A stretch of 64,000 nt of DNA. Source: Nocardioides sp. zg-1308. GTDB taxonomy: Bacteria; Actinomycetota; Actinomycetes; Propionibacteriales; Nocardioidaceae. Made by a program: the position numbers and the translations under genes. The stretch spans positions 1,488,001-1,552,000 of the forward strand of contig NZ_JABJQY010000002.1 in the NCBI RefSeq assembly GCF_013155375.1, in the 5' to 3' direction. This document shows positions 60,545 through 64,000 of the stretch, one piece after another. Position 1 is the first letter of the stretch. Every line of letters starts with the position of its first letter. The notes under the pieces were generated by a model. The model saw nothing but the letters and a program-made list of their open reading frames with translations, had not been told where the DNA came from and made no database searches.

Positions 60545-62278
60545 ATGCCCGACGCCTCCACCGGCCAGGCCGACGAGCACTACGTCGTCGGCGTCGACTA
60601 CGGCACCCTGTCCGGCCGCGCGGTCGTCGTCCGGGTCTCCGACGGGGCCGAGCTGGGCACCGCGGTGCACGCCTACCCCCACGCCGTGCTCGAGCGGTCG
60701 CTGCCCGCCCACCTCGCCGGCAGCGAGCGCCGGCTCCCGCCGGAGTGGGCGCTGCAGGTGCCTGAGGACTACCGGGAGGTGCTGAAGGTCGCCGTCCCGG
60801 CCGCGCTCGCCGCGTCCGGCGTCGACCCGGACCGGGTCATCGGCATCGCCACCGACTTCACCGCCTGCACGATGGTCCCGACGCTCGGCGACGGCACCCC
60901 GCTCAACGAGGTCGACGGCCTGCAGGACCGCCCGCACGCCTACGTCAAGCTGTGGAAGCACCACGCCGCCCAGGGCCAGGCCGACCGCATCAACCAGCTC
61001 GCCCGCGACCGTGGGGAGCCGTGGCTGCCGCGCTACGGCGGGCTCATCTCCTCGGAGTGGGAGTTCGCCAAGGGCCTCCAGCTGTTCGAGGAGGACCGCG
61101 AGCTCTACGACCGGATGGAGCACTGGGTCGAGGCCGCCGACTGGATCGTGTGGCAGCTCTGCGGCGACTACGTCCGCAACGCCTGCACCGCCGGCTACAA
61201 GGGCCAGCTGCAGACGTTCGACGGCCAGGACGCCGCCTACCCCTCGACCGCCTTCCTCGGCGAGCTCGCCGACGGCTTCGAGGCCTTCGTCGCCGACAAG
61301 GTCGAGCACCCGATCGGCCAGCTGGGGGAGCGGGCCGGCACGCTCACCGCCGAGGCGGCGGGGTGGACCGGGCTGCCCGAGGGCATCGCGGTGGCGGTCG
61401 GCAACGTCGACGCCCACGTCAGCGCCCCCGCCGCGCAGGCCGTCGGTGCCGGTCAGATGGTCGCGATCATGGGCACCTCGACGTGCCACGTGATGAGCGC
61501 CGAGGTGCTGCGCGAGGTGCCCGGCATGTGCGGGGTCGTCGACGGCGGCATCGTCGAGGGCCTGTGGGGCTACGAGGCGGGCCAGAGCGGCGTCGGCGAC
61601 ATCTTCGGCTGGTTCGTCGACCACGGCGTGCCGGCCTCCTACACCGAGGCGGCCGCGGCCGCGGGTGAGTCGGTGCACGAGCACCTCACCCGCCTCGCCG
61701 GGGAGCAGGAGATCGGCGAGCACGGCCTGGTCGCGCTCGACTGGCACTCCGGCAACCGCTCGGTGCTCGTCGACCACGAGCTGTCCGGGCTCGTCGTCGG
61801 CCAGACCCTCGCCACCCGCGCCGAGGACGTCTACCGTGCCCTGCTCGAGGCCACCGCCTTCGGCACCCGGGTCATCGTCGAGACGTTCCGCGACAGCGGC
61901 GTGCCGGTCGAGGAGTTCATCGTCGCCGGCGGGCTGCAGAAGAACGCGCTGCTCATGCAGATCTACGCCGACGTCACCCGCCTGCCGCTCTCGGTCATCG
62001 ACTCCGACCAGGGCCCGGCCCTCGGCTCCGCCATCCACGCAGCCGTTGCGGCGGGCGCCTACGACGACGTGCCGGCCGCGGCCAAGCAGATGGGCAAGGT
62101 CCGCCGCCACGTCTTCGTGCCCGACGAGGCGCGCGCCGCGGCGTACGACGATCTCTTCGAGCAGTACGTCGCGCTGCACGACCACTTCGGCCGGGCCACC
62201 ACCACCATGCGCCGGCTCAAGGCGATCCGCCGCGACGCGGTGGCCCGCCGCACGACCGCGACCGAGGGGAGCCGCTGA
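60545..62278 (+). CDS. araB: L-ribulokinase
   Basis: 577 residues of the FGGY kinase fold. It phosphorylates L-ribulose. N-terminal ATP motif GVDYGTLSGRAVVVRVSDG is the araB-specific variant, FTACTMVPTL and ISSEWEFAKGLQ bind sugar, and GNVDAHVSAP, IMGTSTCHVM and VAGGLQKNALLMQIYADV are conserved ribulokinase blocks. GAGAGGAAG lies upstream of the ATG, one base after the lacI stop. Confidence 0.96.
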   Translation: MPDASTGQADEHYVVGVDYGTLSGRAVVVRVSDGAELGTAVHAYPHAVLERSLPAHLAGSERRLPPEWALQVPEDYREVLKVAVPAALAASGVDPDRVIGIATDFTACTMVPTLGDGTPLNEVDGLQDRPHAYVKLWKHHAAQGQADRINQLARDRGEPWLPRYGGLISSEWEFAKGLQLFEEDRELYDRMEHWVEAADWIVWQLCGDYVRNACTAGYKGQLQTFDGQDAAYPSTAFLGELADGFEAFVADKVEHPIGQLGERAGTLTAEAAGWTGLPEGIAVAVGNVDAHVSAPAAQAVGAGQMVAIMGTSTCHVMSAEVLREVPGMCGVVDGGIVEGLWGYEAGQSGVGDIFGWFVDHGVPASYTEAAAAAGESVHEHLTRLAGEQEIGEHGLVALDWHSGNRSVLVDHELSGLVVGQTLATRAEDVYRALLEATAFGTRVIVETFRDSGVPVEEFIVAGGLQKNALLMQIYADVTRLPLSVIDSDQGPALGSAIHAAVAAGAYDDVPAAAKQMGKVRRHVFVPDEARAAAYDDLFEQYVALHDHFGRATTTMRRLKAIRRDAVARRTTATEGSR

Positions 62279-62279
62279 G

Positions 62280-62957
62280 ATGACCGCCGTCTCCGACGTC
62301 ACCGACACCATCTCGGAGCTGCGCCGCGAGGTGTGCGCCCTGCACGAGCAGCTCACCCGCTACCAGCTCGTCGTGTGGACCGCCGGCAACGTGTCGGCGC
62401 GGGTGCCCGGGCACGACCTGCTCGTCATCAAGCCGAGCGGGGTGTCCTACGACGACCTCACGCCCGACAACATGGTCGTCTGCGACCTCGACGGCCGGGT
62501 GGTCGAGGGCGAGCACGCGCCGTCCTCGGACACCGAGGCCCAGGCCTACGTCTACCGCGAGATGCCGCATGTCGGCGGCGTGGTGCACACCCACTCGACC
62601 TACGCCACGGCGTGGGCGGCGCGGGGCGAGGCGGTGCCGTGCGTGCTGACGATGGGCGCCGACGAGTTCGGCGGCGAGATCCCCGTCGGGCCGTTCGCGA
62701 TCATCGGCGACGACTCGATCGGCCGCGGCATCGTCGACATGCTCCGCGACAGCCGCTCGCCCGCGGTGCTCATGCGCAACCACGGCGTCTTCACCATCGG
62801 CCCCACCGCCCGTGCGGCGGTGAAGGCGGCCGTGATGTGCGAGGACGTGGCGCGCACCGTCCACGTCTCGCGCCAGCTCGGAGAGCCCGTGCCGGTCGCG
62901 CAGCACCACGTCGACGCCCTGTTCGACCGCTACCAGAACGTCTACGGCCAGCGCTGA
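62280..62957 (+). CDS. araD: L-ribulose-5-phosphate 4-epimerase
   Basis: 225 residues, a class II aldolase-fold metal enzyme giving D-xylulose 5-phosphate. Blocks: [44 protein letters not shown] (metal histidines), and [11 protein letters not shown] (third histidine). The start ATG overlaps the araB stop region (TGAGATG) closely. The order araB-araD-araA is normal in actinobacteria. Confidence 0.95.
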   Translation: MTAVSDVTDTISELRREVCALHEQLTRYQLVVWTAGNVSARVPGHDLLVIKPSGVSYDDLTPDNMVVCDLDGRVVEGEHAPSSDTEAQAYVYREMPHVGGVVHTHSTYATAWAARGEAVPCVLTMGADEFGGEIPVGPFAIIGDDSIGRGIVDMLRDSRSPAVLMRNHGVFTIGPTARAAVKAAVMCEDVARTVHVSRQLGEPVPVAQHHVDALFDRYQNVYGQR

Positions 62958-63016
62958 CCGCGCCGGACACCCACCCACCTGTGCCGCCACGAGCGGTGCG
63001 ACCACCGAGGAGACCC

Positions 63017-64000
63017 ATGAGCATGACGTCCAGCCCCGTCCCCGAGGTCTGGTTCCTCACCGGGAGCCAGTCCCTCTACGGGCCCGAGACCCTCGACCAG
63101 GTGGCCGAGCAGTCGCGGGGGATCGCCGAGCGTCTCGCCGAGGTGGCCGACCTGCCGGTCTCGGTGGTGTGGAAGCCCGTGCTCCTCGACGCCGGCTCGA
63201 TCCACCGCCAGATGCTCGAGGCCAACTCCGACCCCTCGTGCGTCGGCGTCGTCGCGTGGATGCACACCTTCTCGCCGGCCAAGATGTGGATCGCCGGCCT
63301 CGACGCGCTGCGCAAGCCGCTGCTGCACCTGCACACCCAGGCGGGCATGGAGCTGCCGTGGTCGAGCATCGACATGGACTTCATGAACCTCAACCAGGCC
63401 GCCCACGGCGACCGGGAGTTCGGCTACATCCAGTCGCGGCTCGGGGTGGCCCGCAAGACCGTCGCCGGCCACGTCGAGTCGCCGGTCGTCGCCGAGCGCA
63501 TCGCCCGCTGGACCCGCGCGGCCATCGGTCGGCACGAGCTGGCGCACCTCAAGCTGGCGCGCTTCGGCGACAACATGCGCGACGTCGCGGTCACCGAGGG
63601 CGACAAGGTCGAGGCGCAGCTGCGCTTCGGCGTCTCGGTCAACACCTACGGCGTCAACGACCTCGTCGCGGTCGTCGACGCGGTCTCCGACGCCGACGTC
63701 GACAAGCTCGTGATCGAGTACGCCGACACGTACGCCGTCGCGCCCGAGCTGCTGCCGGGTGCCGAACGGCACGACTCGCTGCGCTACGGCGCGCGGATCG
63801 AGCTCGGCCTGCGCGAGTTCCTCACCGCCGGCGGCTTCGGCGCGTTCACCACCAACTTCGAGGACCTCGGCGGCCTGCGGCAGCTGCCGGGCCTGGCCGT
63901 GCAGCGGCTGATGGCGGACGGCTACGGCTTCGGCGGCGAGGGCGACTGGAAGACCTCGGTGCTCCTGCGCGCCACCAAGACGATGGCGGGCGGACTGCCC
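63017..64000 (+). CDS. araA: L-arabinose isomerase, 5' part only
   Basis: The first 328 codons, cut by the window edge; the family is about 500 residues. It isomerises L-arabinose to L-ribulose. [28 protein letters not shown] is the family N-terminus, and [15 protein letters not shown] and [10 protein letters not shown] are substrate and structural blocks; metal-binding Glu are expected near [40 protein letters not shown] lies 5-10 nt before ATG 63017. Last visible gene of the operon. Confidence 0.96.
   Translation, partial: MSMTSSPVPEVWFLTGSQSLYGPETLDQVAEQSRGIAERLAEVADLPVSVVWKPVLLDAGSIHRQMLEANSDPSCVGVVAWMHTFSPAKMWIAGLDALRKPLLHLHTQAGMELPWSSIDMDFMNLNQAAHGDREFGYIQSRLGVARKTVAGHVESPVVAERIARWTRAAIGRHELAHLKLARFGDNMRDVAVTEGDKVEAQLRFGVSVNTYGVNDLVAVVDAVSDADVDKLVIEYADTYAVAPELLPGAERHDSLRYGARIELGLREFLTAGGFGAFTTNFEDLGGLRQLPGLAVQRLMADGYGFGGEGDWKTSVLLRATKTMAGGLP

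Overview
The window is high-GC DNA with strongly biased third codon positions, frequent GTG starts, ATGA/GTGA gene overlaps and TAnnnT-type -10 boxes 6-9 nt ahead of start codons. All of this points to an actinobacterium. Gene content and order (ssd-tadABC, DEAD/DECH helicase, bldG, hppA, topA, tmk, holB, secreted S33 peptidase) follow the conserved actinobacterial core locus known from Streptomyces and Mycobacterium. A Nocardioides-like member of the Propionibacteriales is my best guess, but it is only a guess.

Core region, 1-24.7 kb. A HAD hydrolase cut by the window edge is followed by a Tad/Flp pilus-type locus split into two transcription units (ssd-tadA-tadB-tadC and DUF4244-tadE-tadG-like), with a GNAT gene on the opposite strand between them. 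Next come an MrfA/YprA-type helicase, a BldG-type anti-sigma-factor antagonist without the usual adjacent anti-sigma gene, a K+-independent H+-pyrophosphatase, an APH-like kinase, an N-terminally extended methyltransferase, a Vms1/baeRF2 release-factor-like protein, a DUF3140 protein, DNA topoisomerase I, a rhodanese, a secreted Vgb-like propeller, thymidylate kinase, DNA polymerase III delta' and a lipoprotein-like S33 peptidase. An array of ~30-bp repeats plus a long hairpin closes this block. OsmC and a tRNA-Thr(CGT) gene mark its right edge.

Accessory region, 24.7-54.3 kb. It is dominated by carbohydrate use: two large secreted GH78-type alpha-L-rhamnosidases that share a 14-bp palindromic operator; a LacI regulator and MFS transporter next to the second; a CUT1 sugar ABC transporter, its LacI regulator and a cytoplasmic GH2 enzyme that share another operator; and a zwf-edd-eda Entner-Doudoroff operon divergent from a ROK regulator. 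Scattered between are small redox, regulatory and membrane genes (SDR, F420-type reductase, PAP2, MmyB-type regulator, cyclophilin-like lipoprotein with an acetyltransferase, VOC, PLP enzyme, PPOX protein).

Arabinose region, 54.3-64.0 kb. Three copies of an 82-bp repeat, each folding into a long hairpin, precede a promoter flanked by two lac-like operators. A single-direction gene cluster follows: a YtfQRT/YjfF-type pentose (probably furanose) ABC transporter, an internal LacI regulator, araB, araD and araA (cut at the window end). Functionally, secreted rhamnosidases would trim plant pectin or glycosides, transporters import the released sugars, the ara genes feed arabinose into the pentose phosphate pathway, and zwf-edd-eda takes glucose 6-phosphate to pyruvate and glyceraldehyde 3-phosphate. 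No integrase, transposase, prophage or CRISPR array is visible.
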